Shown: positions 1-9,320, counted from the stretch's first letter. The stretch: 64,000 nucleotides of DNA from Cognatiyoonia koreensis (GCF_900109295.1 NZ_FOIZ01000001.1:1054001-1118000); one strand, 5' to 3'. Made by a program: numbers and translations. The notes: a model not told the origin generated them from the sequence alone.

Positions 1-2304
1 TTCGAATTCGCCATTTGGATCAAACGCGACGGTACCATCTGGATTGATTGTCACCAGACCACCATTGCTTCCGGCGACGGGGGTGCCGACGCCTGCGGGA
101 TCTCCATTGACCGCGCCAACTGTCAGGTCGTCGCCGTCAGGATCGCTGTCGTTGGTCAGAACATTTCCAATGATGCCAGCGGGATCGTCTTCTCCTGCGC
201 CAAAGTCATCATCATTCGCAACTGGACCACGGTTCACTTCATCGCCGACAATCGATTCAATTTCGGTGAAAGATATTGTTTCGCCGGTTGGGTTGCCGTC
301 TTCATCGACGAAAACAACAGTGCCGTCAAAGCCGTTGCCGTTGCTGTCAGGAACAGGGGAACCGGTGCCATCAGGCCCGGCAAGGATGTATGGTCCCTGT
401 CCTGTCAGATCCAGCACGTCATTGTCGTCCCCGGCCGCGCCGCCATCAATTGTATCACCAGCAGATCCAAAAATTGTATCTGCGTCAGCACCGGCATCAA
501 CGGTGTCCGCACCAGCGCCGGTCGTGATCACGTCCTGACCGCGACCGCCCCAGATATCATCGTCGCCGTCACCACCGTCGAGCACATCATCGCCGCCAGA
601 GCCTTCCAGCTTATCGTTGCCAGCGCCGCCCGTAATTGTGTCATTACCAGAACCGCCAAAGAGCATATCGTTGCCGGACCCACCGTCGAGTACGTCATTA
701 CCGTCACCGCCACGGACAACGTCATCACCTGTACCGCCGGCCAAAACGTCGTCACCATCTTCCCCGAAAATGGTGTCGTTCCCTGCACCACCGTCAATAT
801 CGTCATCACCGGATCCGGAAATGTCGACATCAAAGTAAATGTCCGTGACGTTGATCCCAGAGTTTGCGCCACCGTCCTGGTCATGTTCGATTTCAATCCG
901 TGCGACGGGACCTGGAATTGAAACAAGAACAGAATAATGTGGAGATGTATCAGGAGCATAGCCACCGTTGCTGCTGGCCGTATCGTTACCTGGCACGCCG
1001 TCGGTGTTGCTAAGAGTCAGGCATGACCCCGCTACAAGATTGATGGCAATCGCATTTCCATGCGCGTCAAATGCTTTGACACGTACAACGCCGTCTCCGT
1101 CGATATCGTTGATGCGGAAAGACACGTTTTCGACAGGATCGGAGAAATCCAAACGGTAGTCAGCGGAGTTCCCGTTCCCGTCTGTTACGCTGTATAGAGA
1201 GCTGTTATCATCGACCGGACGTCCGTCATCATCAATACCGGACACAAGCTGGTCGTCCGATTCAAATTCGGTATCCGAACCCTTCTCTTTCAGAATCGTG
1301 AAGGTAACGTCGACGTTGCCAGTGTTCTGGGTGAAACCGTTCAGATCTTGCCCATTGCCTGAACCTGCGAGATCCCAGTCAAGACTTTCACGGATTGTGT
1401 TGTTCCCACCGGTATCGCCGTACAGTAGGTCATCACCAGTTCCACCACGGATGATGTCGTTGCCAGCACCACCGAACGCCGTATCGTCACCCGCATCGCC
1501 ATAAACGCGGTCATCGCCAAGACCGCCGAAGAGCAGGTCGTCGCCGTTCATCCCTTCCAGAATGTCGTCGCCACTATCGCCGTGCAGCTCATCGTTGCCG
1601 TCTTGACCGCAGAGCGTATCGTCACCGCCGCCGCCATAGACTTCGTCGTCACCATTTCCGGCCAGTACGAAATCATCGCCGTCTTCGGCCATAATAATGT
1701 CGTCGTTGACACCTTCGCCGGCCAGAATCTGATCGTTGGCGTCCACACGGTCGCCGTCCGGGTCACCGGTGTAGTTTGCGTCAATGCGCTCGCCCGCGGT
1801 CGATCCTTCGACAATCCCATCGAGGTCCGAACTGTCATCGAAGACGAGGTTGTCGATTGCGCCGGAACCGCAAAGCTGGACATCCATGCGGTACACGCCG
1901 TCCACATCGAAATGGGCGACTAGCTGGCCATTGTTTGCCGTTGGTCCCACTTGACGGGTCGCGATCAGGCAGTTGTTTTCGTCATAGAAGCGAACGACTG
2001 CACCTTCCTCGATGTCAAGGAAAGTCAGTGATTTCACGTCTGCCGCCTCGTGAAAATCAAACCGCAGCTTGCCGCCACCAGCGTTGTCATCGGGATCGTG
2101 GCTGTCGCCATCTTCCGAGATTATCAAAACATTGCCGAGATTGTTCGTGGCAAGGTCGTGATCTCCGCCAGTCGGGTTGGCGGTGTCAAAGATCATTGCT
2201 TTGTTCGATCCACCGAATGCGGAAATTGTGACCCCTTGAGAGGTATATTCGTTGTCAACTACGGTCCCGCGACCAAGGTTGTTAAAATCAATTGTTTTTG
2301 TCAT
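1..2304 (-). CDS. RTX-type calcium-binding secreted protein, partial (C-terminus beyond left edge)
   Basis: Translating the minus strand from the ATG at 2304 gives an uninterrupted frame of 768 codons that runs off the left edge. A TAGGAG ribosome site lies about 6 bases before the ATG. Order seen: an N-terminal beta-rich region (about 1-180), a first block of GGxGxDxLx calcium-binding nonapeptides (about 200-310), a beta domain (about 315-490), a second nonapeptide block (about 495-620), and the start of a VCBS/cadherin-like repeat containing the typical NDSDPDGDDL motif near residue 735. Such repeats bind Ca2+ outside the cell and usually mark type I secretion substrates with no N-terminal signal peptide, which fits here. 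The protein is extremely Asp/Gly-rich. The substrate or adhesive role cannot be told from this part. No secretion genes are adjacent in the window. Confidence 0.9.
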   Translation of the reverse strand, partial: MTKTIDFNNLGRGTVVDNEYTSQGVTISAFGGSNKAMIFDTANPTGGDHDLATNNLGNVLIISEDGDSHDPDDNAGGGKLRFDFHEAADVKSLTFLDIEEGAVVRFYDENNCLIATRQVGPTANNGQLVAHFDVDGVYRMDVQLCGSGAIDNLVFDDSSDLDGIVEGSTAGERIDANYTGDPDGDRVDANDQILAGEGVNDDIIMAEDGDDFVLAGNGDDEVYGGGGDDTLCGQDGNDELHGDSGDDILEGMNGDDLLFGGLGDDRVYGDAGDDTAFGGAGNDIIRGGTGDDLLYGDTGGNNTIRESLDWDLAGSGNGQDLNGFTQNTGNVDVTFTILKEKGSDTEFESDDQLVSGIDDDGRPVDDNSSLYSVTDGNGNSADYRLDFSDPVENVSFRINDIDGDGVVRVKAFDAHGNAIAINLVAGSCLTLSNTDGVPGNDTASSNGGYAPDTSPHYSVLVSIPGPVARIEIEHDQDGGANSGINVTDIYFDVDISGSGDDDIDGGAGNDTIFGEDGDDVLAGGTGDDVVRGGDGNDVLDGGSGNDMLFGGSGNDTITGGAGNDKLEGSGGDDVLDGGDGDDDIWGGRGQDVITTGAGADTVDAGADADTIFGSAGDTIDGGAAGDDNDVLDLTGQGPYILAGPDGTGSPVPDSNGNGFDGTVVFVDEDGNPTGETISFTEIESIVGDEVNRGPVANDDDFGAGEDDPAGIIGNVLTNDSDPDGDDLTVGAVNGDPAGVGTPVAGSNGGLVTINPDGTVAFDPNGEFE

Positions 2305-3316
2305 GCGAACAGCTCCTACACGAAGCTACGGGCGGCGGCTTGCCCGACCGTAGGCGATACTAAAGCAGGCTGGAGGGAGAAAGCGCGCGATGTTTCGCGC
2401 ATGATCATTGATAGCAAACACACCAAACAGCCAGAAATGGCTGCCCCGAATGTGATGCTAGAAACCAATGTCACGTTCATTTCCACACTGCGATCAAGAG
2501 CTCCGCCTTATGGCGGCGCTCTAAGACCGTTACCGATTACATGGTATTCCCCACCACATACCGGTTACGGCTCCGGGCGAACCCGGAGGTTAACAAAAAT
2601 CTACTTGGTAAGGGAGAACCCCCGTTCCTTGCAGACAACTCACATACCAAGCGGCTTTCCGCTCAGGCGACCGCCCAAATCGGTCGCAGTGCCCCCCAGT
2701 TGGGCAAGATTTGGATACAAGGTCGTGCAGCGTTAAAAAAGTCTAAAGTACGGGGAATTTGCCCCGGAATGGCCACTTAGCTGCTATTGGAGGTCATTGA
2801 CCCAGCGTCAGAGTGAAGCGATTTCCGTTGATTGTTTCGAGTCAAGAAACAAATAAGCTGCTCATTTGGGCGAATGCGCTGCAAATGACACTATTGTCAG
2901 TAAAACGGCCTCGATTCCAAGCAGATTGTTTCCAACGTGGATATGTCGCAGCGTTGTTAACTCTAACCTTATAAATGTGGCAGAGGCCGTTCACAGAAAG
3001 GGGCAATTCGTTTCAATCCAAAGGACAATTGCCTAAAAAACACGCAGACTGTCTCTCGGTTGCATGCAAACCACGGCAATAGTGTGTCAGGCGCCGTTAT
3101 GAGGACCGGGTGATTCTTTGCAATTGCTTCTGTCTGACAAGACTAAATTATGAAAACGGCTGTTTCTGGCTTTTTTGAAGTTCTGGACAGATTTTTGAGA
3201 TAGGTTTCGCGGCGGAGTTCTTCACCGCTGGACACGATTGTCAGCACGTATTTCACCGTCCCGTCGGTTTTCGATCTTGCGCAATCAAGACGCCAAGGGT
3301 ATCCCGCCAACAGGTT
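2305..3316. other. Non-coding interval of about 1 kb with several hairpins
   Basis: No open frame here has a convincing ribosome site and protein-like composition. It holds the upstream region of the RTX gene and three perfect or near-perfect inverted repeats: 2571-2588 (7-bp stem, CGAA loop), 2667-2687 (7-bp stem, 7-base loop) and 2750-2767 (CGGGG/CCCCG). A further hairpin at 2326-2353 (CTACGG/CCGTAG arms) would lie in the RTX messenger leader. The stretch 2790-3300 is more AT-rich; I see nothing definite in it. Confidence 0.5.
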
Positions 3317-3402
3317 GGCCGTGTGGTGGAATGGTAGACACGACGGATTCAAAATCCGTTGCCTTCGCGGGCGTGCCGGTTCAAGTCCGGCCACGGCTAC
3401 CA
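3317..3402 (+). tRNA. tRNA-Leu (anticodon CAA)
   Basis: An 86-base class II tRNA with encoded CCA. The acceptor arm GGCCGTG (3317-3323) pairs with CACGGCT (G-U at the first pair). The anticodon stem ACGGA/TCCGT encloses loop TTCAAAA, giving anticodon CAA. A long variable arm follows, then T-arm GCCGG-TTCAAGT-CCGGC. The large variable arm and the TGG...GGTAGAC D-arm are typical of bacterial tRNA-Leu. It reads UUG codons. Confidence 0.95.
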
Positions 3403-3507
3403 ACCTTCCTGGATAATTCGTGATCTGGAGAGTGAATATGGCTCCTGGAGCTTTTCCTGGCTGTGTCTCTGTGTAATTCTTTGATCAAAAGAAGGACGGC
3501 ACAGGCA

Positions 3508-4428
3508 ATGGTCGACACGACAATCCTTGATGAAACCGCAAATTACCGCATCACCCGTCACCTCGGAGATCAGCAGCACGACACGCTTGTCGTCACCTTT
3601 GCCGGTCAACCCGGTCAAATGGCCGAAAAGGGCTTTGGGACAGATTTTGCTCTGAAGAACGGTTATGAAACTGTTTATGTTGCACAGCGGTATGAATCAC
3701 ATTTTCAAGGTCTGTCCCTGGATGCGTTTCAGGATGCGCTTAGACCGGTTTCAAAATCCCGTAGGGTTGTCTGTTACGGATCCAGTCTTGGGGCGTATGC
3801 AGCCCTGTACTATGGTGGCACGATCAATGCAGAAGTTCTTGCAGGTGCACCTATGTTGCCAAGCTGGACAGGTTTTCAACGACCCAAATATCACGATTTG
3901 ATGCGCGCGCATATTCCGCTTGCAGATGTTCCCAAGAGTGATGTCCCGCCGATCATCCTGACCGACCCAAAAGAGCCAAATGACATTTTGTACATGGAAG
4001 GGGCCATCAAGCCGGCATTTCCACACGCACGTTATGTTGAACTTCCCTATGCAGGCCATACGGTCCTGAAAACGATCGAGGAAGCAGGCATGCTTAGTTC
4101 CGTCGTCAAAGCCGTATTCGAGACGGGTGAGTTCCCCGAAATCAAATTACCCACGAAAGGTTCGGTGGCCTGGCACATCAACGTTGGCAATGAAAAAATG
4201 CGCGAGAAGGATCGCGATGAGGCACTGCGTCATGGCGAAGAGGCCTTCAAGATCGATCAAGGCGCTCAGCCCATATCCCTGATCATACGCGCCGCAACAG
4301 CTCTGGGTGATTTTGATTACGTGCGCCAGTTCGTGAACGACGTCTTGACTGCCGAACACCGGGCAAAGTTTGTGGATAAGGTGCCTGTGCTCAAACGCAT
4401 GGTCGCGCGCGCATTCGACGAAACATAG
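3508..4428 (+). CDS. Alpha/beta-hydrolase-fold protein with helical C-terminal region
   Basis: A 306-residue cytoplasmic protein (no signal peptide). It has a GSSLGAYAAL motif near residue 95, matching the nucleophile elbow G-x-S-x-G of alpha/beta hydrolases, and a late His in AGHTVLK near residue 183 that could complete a triad. The last 80 residues are helical and TPR-like, rich in Lys/Glu/Ala. I chose the ATG at 3508, preceded by AGAAGGA, over the upstream in-frame ATG at 3463, whose extra residues look non-coding. Substrate unknown. It stands alone between tRNA-Leu and a convergent peptidase gene 15 bases away. Confidence 0.75.
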   Translation: MVDTTILDETANYRITRHLGDQQHDTLVVTFAGQPGQMAEKGFGTDFALKNGYETVYVAQRYESHFQGLSLDAFQDALRPVSKSRRVVCYGSSLGAYAALYYGGTINAEVLAGAPMLPSWTGFQRPKYHDLMRAHIPLADVPKSDVPPIILTDPKEPNDILYMEGAIKPAFPHARYVELPYAGHTVLKTIEEAGMLSSVVKAVFETGEFPEIKLPTKGSVAWHINVGNEKMREKDRDEALRHGEEAFKIDQGAQPISLIIRAATALGDFDYVRQFVNDVLTAEHRAKFVDKVPVLKRMVARAFDET

Positions 4429-4443
4429 CCAGAGACTTTCCAA

Positions 4444-5295
4444 TCACAGCTGTGATGCAGAAAATGTATCACAGTCCTCGATGTCACCGCTTTCCAAACC
4501 GCGGATAAACCATCGTTGGCGTTGTGCGCTCGTGCCGTGAGTAAAAGTGTGAGGACGCATGGCGCGGCCAGCGTTCCGTTGCAACGTGTCGTCCCCAATC
4601 TGGGCTGCCGCATTGAGTGCCTCAGCGATATCACCTTGTTCAAGCGTACCAAATTTCTGCTGCACTGACCGCGTCCAAATGCCGGCCAAGCAGTCAGCCT
4701 GAAGTTCCACACGCACCGACAACTCATTAGAACGGATTTCATCAAGTTGGGCGCGCATCCGGTTCACCTGCGGGAGGATGCCCAGTTCGTTCTGGACATG
4801 ATGCGCAATTTCATGAGCGACGACATAAGCAGCCGCAAAATCACCCCCGGCCCCAAGCCTGTTTTCAAGGGAAACGAAGAAGTCTGTGTCAAGGTACGCT
4901 TTGCGTTCAACTGGGCAGTAGAATGGTCCTGTTGCTGCACTTGCTCCACCACATGCGGATTGGGTCGTTCCCTTGAAGAGAACCAGCACGGGCGGTACGT
5001 ACGCTTCGCCGACTTGCCTGCTGAAGATATCACTCCACACGTCCTCTGTATCGGCTAAAGTCACGGAGACGAATTCAGCCGCTTTTTCATCAGCGGCCGT
5101 AATCGGCGCCCCGGAACTCCCGAGCCCCTGAGCGGCCGGATCGTCGAGGAGTGCGGTGACATCGATCCCAAGCGCATAAGCCACAAGAACAATGGCAATC
5201 AGCCCGATACCCCCACCAGCTTTTGCAGCGCCACCGCCGCGCCGTCTGCGTCGATCCTCGATGTTTCTGCTTCCGCGTCGCCCTTGCCACTTCAT
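4444..5295 (-). CDS. Neutral zinc metallopeptidase, YpfJ family
   Basis: A 283-residue protein starting MKWQGRRGSRNIEDRR, the characteristic start of the YpfJ/Zn_peptidase family. One membrane segment (about 28-46, GLIAIVLVAYALGI) anchors a globular domain containing HEIAHHVQNELG, the HExxH zinc-binding motif. The family is predicted to be an envelope-facing metallopeptidase; substrate unknown. The ATG at 5295 is preferred over 5301 because the GGGGGA ribosome site is 8 bases from 5295 but only 2 from 5301. It converges with the hydrolase at 3508-4428 and diverges from the DedA-type gene. Confidence 0.88.
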   Translation of the reverse strand: MKWQGRRGSRNIEDRRRRRGGGAAKAGGGIGLIAIVLVAYALGIDVTALLDDPAAQGLGSSGAPITAADEKAAEFVSVTLADTEDVWSDIFSRQVGEAYVPPVLVLFKGTTQSACGGASAATGPFYCPVERKAYLDTDFFVSLENRLGAGGDFAAAYVVAHEIAHHVQNELGILPQVNRMRAQLDEIRSNELSVRVELQADCLAGIWTRSVQQKFGTLEQGDIAEALNAAAQIGDDTLQRNAGRAMRPHTFTHGTSAQRQRWFIRGLESGDIEDCDTFSASQL

Positions 5296-5412
5296 GCGCA
5301 TATTCCCCCAAGACTAATCAAAGACTACCTGAATTCGATCCTGTCACAAGGTTGACCATTCGTGCCGGTCGTGGCCTAACGCAAAAAACACAAACGACAA
5401 TGCGGGCGATTC

Positions 5413-5991
5413 ATGATCAGACGGCTATACGACTGGACGTTCTCGCTGGCCGAATCCCGATATGCATTGTGGGCGCTCGCCTTCGTTGCATTCATTGAGT
5501 CGTCAGTGTTCCCGATCCCCCCTGACGTACTCATGATCCCGATGATCCTCGCGGCTCCACGAAAGGCATTTCTGATTGCCGCCGTCGCCACTGTATCGTC
5601 TGTTCTGGGCGGGCTTTTGGGTTACTATATAGGGTACGGGCTGCTTGAGAGTGTCGGAATGCCAATCTTGGAATTCTACGGTAAGGACGACAAATTCGCA
5701 GAGTTTGCATCGCGCTACAATGAATACGGTGCTTGGGCCGTGCTGGTTGCGGGCGTCACTCCGTTTCCGTTTAAGGTCATCACGATTGCTTCGGGAGCGA
5801 CGCAGTTGTCATTGCCCGTCTTCATTTTGTCGGCAGTAATTGCCCGCGCGCTACGATTCTTCATCGTTGCAACCTTACTTTGGCAGTTCGGAGCACCTAT
5901 CCGTGACTTTATCGAACGTCGGCTCGGCCTCATGTTCATATTGTTCTGTGCGATCTTGATCGGCGGGTTCTTTCTGGTGGGCTATCTATGA
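5413..5991 (+). CDS. DedA/YqaA-family (VTT domain) membrane protein
   Basis: A 192-residue integral membrane protein with about five hydrophobic segments. It carries the family signature: a Glu-Ser pair in the first helix (FIESSVFPIPPD, about residues 28-39) and the G-x4-PFPFK element near 115. VTT/DedA proteins are linked to lipid flipping and proton-motive-force homeostasis in the inner membrane. The stop overlaps the start of dsbB (ATGA), so the two are translationally coupled, which suggests joint envelope maintenance. Exact substrate unknown. Confidence 0.85.
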   Translation: MIRRLYDWTFSLAESRYALWALAFVAFIESSVFPIPPDVLMIPMILAAPRKAFLIAAVATVSSVLGGLLGYYIGYGLLESVGMPILEFYGKDDKFAEFASRYNEYGAWAVLVAGVTPFPFKVITIASGATQLSLPVFILSAVIARALRFFIVATLLWQFGAPIRDFIERRLGLMFILFCAILIGGFFLVGYL

Positions 5992-6470
5992 GCCGTGAAG
6001 GTCTGACTTTTTTTGCCGCTTTCGGATCTTTCGGGCTGCTTGCCGGTGCGTTTCTTTTTCAGGTGATAGGCTATCCCCCTTGCGCGATGTGCCTGTGGCA
6101 ACGGTGGCCGCATGCTGCTGCAATCCTGATTGGCGTCCTTGCAATTAGGATTCACACCCCCCTCCTGCAGTTGTCTGGTGCCATTGCTACGGCAACCACG
6201 GCTGGCATTGGTGCATACCATACCGGAGTCGAACGCAAATGGTGGGAGGGACCAAGCAGTTGCACAGGCGGCGGCGGTCAGAATCTGGGCAGCCTCTCGG
6301 GTGGTGATCTCTTGGCCACCGACGGGCCAATTCTTGTGATGTGCGATCAGGTTAGTTGGGAATTCCTGACGCTGTCTATGGCAACATGGAATATGCTGAT
6401 TTCACTTGGACTTTGTACACTGTGGATTAGCGCCGCGTTGACAAAAGAAGGTTCGTCTCGGACCGCGTGA
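5988..6470 (+). CDS. dsbB: Disulfide bond formation protein DsbB
   Basis: A 160-residue, four-helix inner-membrane protein. The first periplasmic loop carries the CAMC redox pair (about residues 29-32, PPCAMCLWQRW). The second loop carries a Cys in GPSSC and another in VMCDQ. DsbB reoxidises the periplasmic thiol oxidase DsbA and passes electrons to quinone. It starts inside the stop of the DedA-type gene. Its last 44 bases overlap the convergent Lrp-type regulator gene. No dsbA is in this window. Confidence 0.9.
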   Translation: MSREGLTFFAAFGSFGLLAGAFLFQVIGYPPCAMCLWQRWPHAAAILIGVLAIRIHTPLLQLSGAIATATTAGIGAYHTGVERKWWEGPSSCTGGGGQNLGSLSGGDLLATDGPILVMCDQVSWEFLTLSMATWNMLISLGLCTLWISAALTKEGSSRTA

Positions 6471-6846
6471 TTTCGTCCAGTTTCCGGACGTCCGTCAGGA
6501 CTTTGTCGAAGGCTTCGAGAGAGTCCGTACCGATTTCAGCAATTAGATCCCAAGAGCCATTTGTTGAGTGAACCGCCTGTACTTCTCTAATCTGGCGTAA
6601 TCGCTTGCTAACCTTGTCCGCGCCACGTCCCGTGATCGCAAGCATCATCAACCCGCGTACTGGAAAATCGCTCACATCGGCGCGGGTTTGAACGGTGAAG
6701 CCGGTGATCTCGCCGCCCGAAACCAGCCGATCCAAGCGAACCCGAACCGTACTGCGCTGAATACCAAGATCTGCTGCGAGTTCGGACAAGGTCGCACGTC
6801 CGTTCTTGCGCAGCAAAGCGATAAGTTGATTGTCCGTTTTGTCCAA
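6427..6846 (-). CDS. Lrp/AsnC-family transcriptional regulator
   Basis: A 139-residue protein with an N-terminal winged helix-turn-helix (starting MDKTDNQLIALLRKNGRATLSELA) and a C-terminal RAM effector-binding domain (about 60-135). It begins 86 bases from the arginase start on the opposite strand. By analogy with Lrp-type regulators of arginine and proline catabolism, it probably controls the arginase-ornithine cyclodeaminase operon and binds in the 6847-6932 gap. The ligand is not known. The 3' end overlaps dsbB by 44 bases. Confidence 0.88.
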   Translation of the reverse strand: MDKTDNQLIALLRKNGRATLSELAADLGIQRSTVRVRLDRLVSGGEITGFTVQTRADVSDFPVRGLMMLAITGRGADKVSKRLRQIREVQAVHSTNGSWDLIAEIGTDSLEAFDKVLTDVRKLDEITRSETNLLLSTRR

Positions 6847-6932
6847 TGCGATTGTCCATTGTGATTGATCTATGGACCTATTGCACGATTTGGGGGCTTA
6901 TCAAATTCCATTCGGCATTGGAGACTGCGTTT

Positions 6933-7850
6933 ATGACACATTGTATCTTAATTGGAGCCCCGGTCGATTGCGGAAAGCGACGCCAGGGCTGTCTCATGGG
7001 CCCTGACGCATACCGCACCGCTGGTTTGGCTGAGGCAATCGCTGCTTTGGGCCACACGGTCACTGACGTAGGAAATCTTGCCCCTGCGCCCTCTGACGTG
7101 CCTGAAGATTCGCATCTTCATAAACTGCCTGATGTTATCGGCTGGACCGAAACGCTGTTGGCTGCTGCACAGGCGCACGCGGAAGACGGGATGCCGATTT
7201 TCATGGGGGGTGATCACGCGCTTGCCGCTGGCACGGCAGCTGGCATGGCGGCCCATTGGGCGAAGAAGGATCGCCCGTTCTTTGTGCTCTGGCTTGATGC
7301 ACACAGTGACATTCACACGCCAACGACGACTGATAGTGGGAATCTGCACGGCACCCCCGTCGGCTATATTACGGGCCGCGACGGTTTCGAGATGTTTCCC
7401 CCCCTGCCAGTTCCCGTCGATCCGGCAAATATCTGTATGATTGGCCTTCGCTCCGTCGACCCGGCAGAGCACAGTGCATTGCAGGCGATGGATATCGACG
7501 TGGTCGATATGCGCATGATTGACGAAACGGGGATCGCAACACCACTCGCCGCGTTTCTCGAACGGATCAAAGCGGTCAATGGCGTCTTGCATGTATCCTT
7601 GGATGTAGACTTTCTCGACCCTGCCGTGGCACCGGCGGTAGGCACGACGGTGCCGGGGGGCGCGACAGTCCGCGAAGGTCACCTGGTTATGGAAATGCTG
7701 TCTGACAGCGGCGTCGTCGCATCCCTTGACCTTGTAGAGCTTAATCCGTTTCTCGACGATCGCGGAAAAACAGCGAACCTGATGACAGACCTGACTGCAT
7801 CACTGTTGGGTCGTCGCGTCTTTGACCGCCCGACCCGGAGCATCAAATGA
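6933..7850 (+). CDS. rocF: Arginase
   Basis: A 305-residue enzyme of the ureohydrolase family that splits L-arginine into ornithine and urea with a binuclear Mn2+ centre. The metal-binding motifs are all present: GGDHALAAGT, DAHSDIHT and SLDVDFLDP, with HGTP after the second. The ATG at 6933, preceded by GGAG at 9 bases, begins the conserved MTHCILIGAPVDCG strand; the longer frame from 6846 adds non-conserved residues. It overlaps ocd by 4 bases, making a two-gene arginine-to-proline operon divergent from an Lrp-type regulator. Confidence 0.93.
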   Translation: MTHCILIGAPVDCGKRRQGCLMGPDAYRTAGLAEAIAALGHTVTDVGNLAPAPSDVPEDSHLHKLPDVIGWTETLLAAAQAHAEDGMPIFMGGDHALAAGTAAGMAAHWAKKDRPFFVLWLDAHSDIHTPTTTDSGNLHGTPVGYITGRDGFEMFPPLPVPVDPANICMIGLRSVDPAEHSALQAMDIDVVDMRMIDETGIATPLAAFLERIKAVNGVLHVSLDVDFLDPAVAPAVGTTVPGGATVREGHLVMEMLSDSGVVASLDLVELNPFLDDRGKTANLMTDLTASLLGRRVFDRPTRSIK

Positions 7851-8893
7851 ACTTGAAACCTTCAGAATTGGCGATGGTTCCGTTCGTCAGCGTCGCAAAC
7901 ATGATGAAGCTGATCCATCACGTCGGTATCGAGAAGATGTTGACCGAAATCGCCCATGAAATCGAAGAGGATTTCAAGCGATGGGAGTTATTCGACAAGA
8001 CGCCGCGCATCCCATCCCACTCTGACGTTGGTGTCATCGAACTTATGCCGACTTCCGATGGTGAGTTGTACGGTTTCAAATATGTAAACGGCCACCCGAA
8101 GAATGCAGCTGCGGGATTGCAGACCGTCACTGGCTTTGGCCTGCTGGCCGATGTCCGCACAGGCTATCCCGTGTTGGTGAGCGAAATGACCGTTCTGACG
8201 GCGCTACGCACCGCAGCAATGTCCGCGGTTGCGACAAAGCATCTTGCCCAAAAATCAGCGCGGACGATGGCGATGATTGGCAATGGTGCGCAATCAGAGT
8301 TCCAAATACTCGCACTTAAGGCCGTATGCGGTATCGATACGGCGCGCCTTTACGATATCGACCCTTCTGCGACCGAGAAATGTGCTGCCAATCTGAAAGG
8401 GCTTGGAATCAAAATTATCAAGTGCCAAAGCCCTGAAGAAGTTATCGAAGGCGCGGATATCATCACGACGGCGACGGCAGATAAAAACTATCAGACAATT
8501 CTGACCGACAACCTTGTCGGCGCAGGCGTGCATATCAACGCCATCGGTGGGGATTGTCCGGGCAAGACCGAGCTGCATCGTGACGTTGTGGCCCGCGCGT
8601 CCGTTTTTGTGGAATATCCACCGCAGACGCGGATTGAAGGTGAGATCCAGCAGATGGATGCCGATCATCCTGTCACTGAGCTGTGGCAGGTCATCGCAGG
8701 ACGGATCGAGGGTCGCAAATCAGCGTCCGAAGTTACTTTGTTTGACGGTGTCGGATTCGCGATCGAGGATTTTTCTGCCCTGCGCTATGTTCAACGTGCG
8801 ATCAAGGGGACCGCACTCTATCGCGAATTGGACATGATCGCGGACCCCGACGATCCGCGTGATCTATTCGGAATGGTGTTACGCGCAGGCTGA
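7847..8893 (+). CDS. ocd: Ornithine cyclodeaminase
   Basis: A 348-residue NAD-dependent enzyme converting L-ornithine directly to L-proline with release of ammonia. It belongs to the OCD/mu-crystallin family: substrate region around GFKYVNGHPKNA, nucleotide-binding Rossmann element with GNGAQSEFQ (about residue 145), and the INAIGGDCPGKTEL motif (about 227-240). Its ATG overlaps the arginase stop. Together the pair turns arginine into urea, ammonia and proline. It lies close to a decayed gene at 8926-9320 on the other strand. Confidence 0.93.
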   Translation: MNLKPSELAMVPFVSVANMMKLIHHVGIEKMLTEIAHEIEEDFKRWELFDKTPRIPSHSDVGVIELMPTSDGELYGFKYVNGHPKNAAAGLQTVTGFGLLADVRTGYPVLVSEMTVLTALRTAAMSAVATKHLAQKSARTMAMIGNGAQSEFQILALKAVCGIDTARLYDIDPSATEKCAANLKGLGIKIIKCQSPEEVIEGADIITTATADKNYQTILTDNLVGAGVHINAIGGDCPGKTELHRDVVARASVFVEYPPQTRIEGEIQQMDADHPVTELWQVIAGRIEGRKSASEVTLFDGVGFAIEDFSALRYVQRAIKGTALYRELDMIADPDDPRDLFGMVLRAG

Positions 8894-8925
8894 ACGCGCA
8901 CCAGGCCGGCCCTTGGTGGCTCTGA

Positions 8926-9320
8926 CTAAGGCAGGTCATACCCTAGGCCAAGCCGATCCGTGCGCAGCATCTGATGAAACAATAGCCAGGATCCCATTGC
9001 CCCGTCTTCAGTCCCGGCTTTGCCAACCAGCGTGCCAAGCCAGAAAAGCACTTATTCCAGCCATTCTGGACTCGCAAAGCTTTGGCGGATCAAGAACCGT
9101 TCCATACCGACGGAGTGGATTGCGCAAACGGTAATCGCCGTCTTTATGATGAGTGCGCCGAAAGCATCCCAGCCGGGAAAAAAACAAAAAGGCACCGATC
9201 CACAGAACGCAATTTGCGGTGAACCTGATACACTTGCTTTTTACCAGCCGGATCTTCCGCATCAACTGCGTACGTGCATAGGTCTGGAATGACCGGGTCG
9301 GACGCAACAAGAGTACTCAT
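8926..9320 (-). pseudogene. Decayed membrane protein gene, resembling the N-terminus of a fatty-acid desaturase
   Basis: From the ATG at 9320 the minus strand reads MSTLVASDPVIPDL and continues protein-like to about residue 52 (FFPAGML), then hits stops. A single missing base near 9161 (in the CTTTCGG run) restores a frame reading GALIIKTAITVCAIHSVGMERFLIRQ. That frame is then cut by a TAA at 9052-9054 where WLE is followed by VLFWLGTLVG, and ends with a TAG at 8926-8928. The hydrophobic segments and the AIHSVGMERF element look to me like the start of a membrane acyl-lipid or acyl-CoA desaturase; that family call is inference. At least one frameshift, one nonsense codon and loss of the 3' half indicate a dead gene. 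Confidence 0.6.

Noticed and set aside
44..2736. Several plus-strand open frames (for example 44-538, 1582-1923, 2050-2736)
   Set aside because: They are antisense to the RTX gene, whose repeats create long low-complexity frames. The 2050-2736 frame has no family resemblance and runs into the non-coding gap.
3143..3403. An 86-codon minus-strand frame across the tRNA-Leu gene
   Set aside because: Its first third is the antisense of tRNA-Leu (GLEPARPRRQRIL type), a common false protein; no ribosome site and no recognisable domain.
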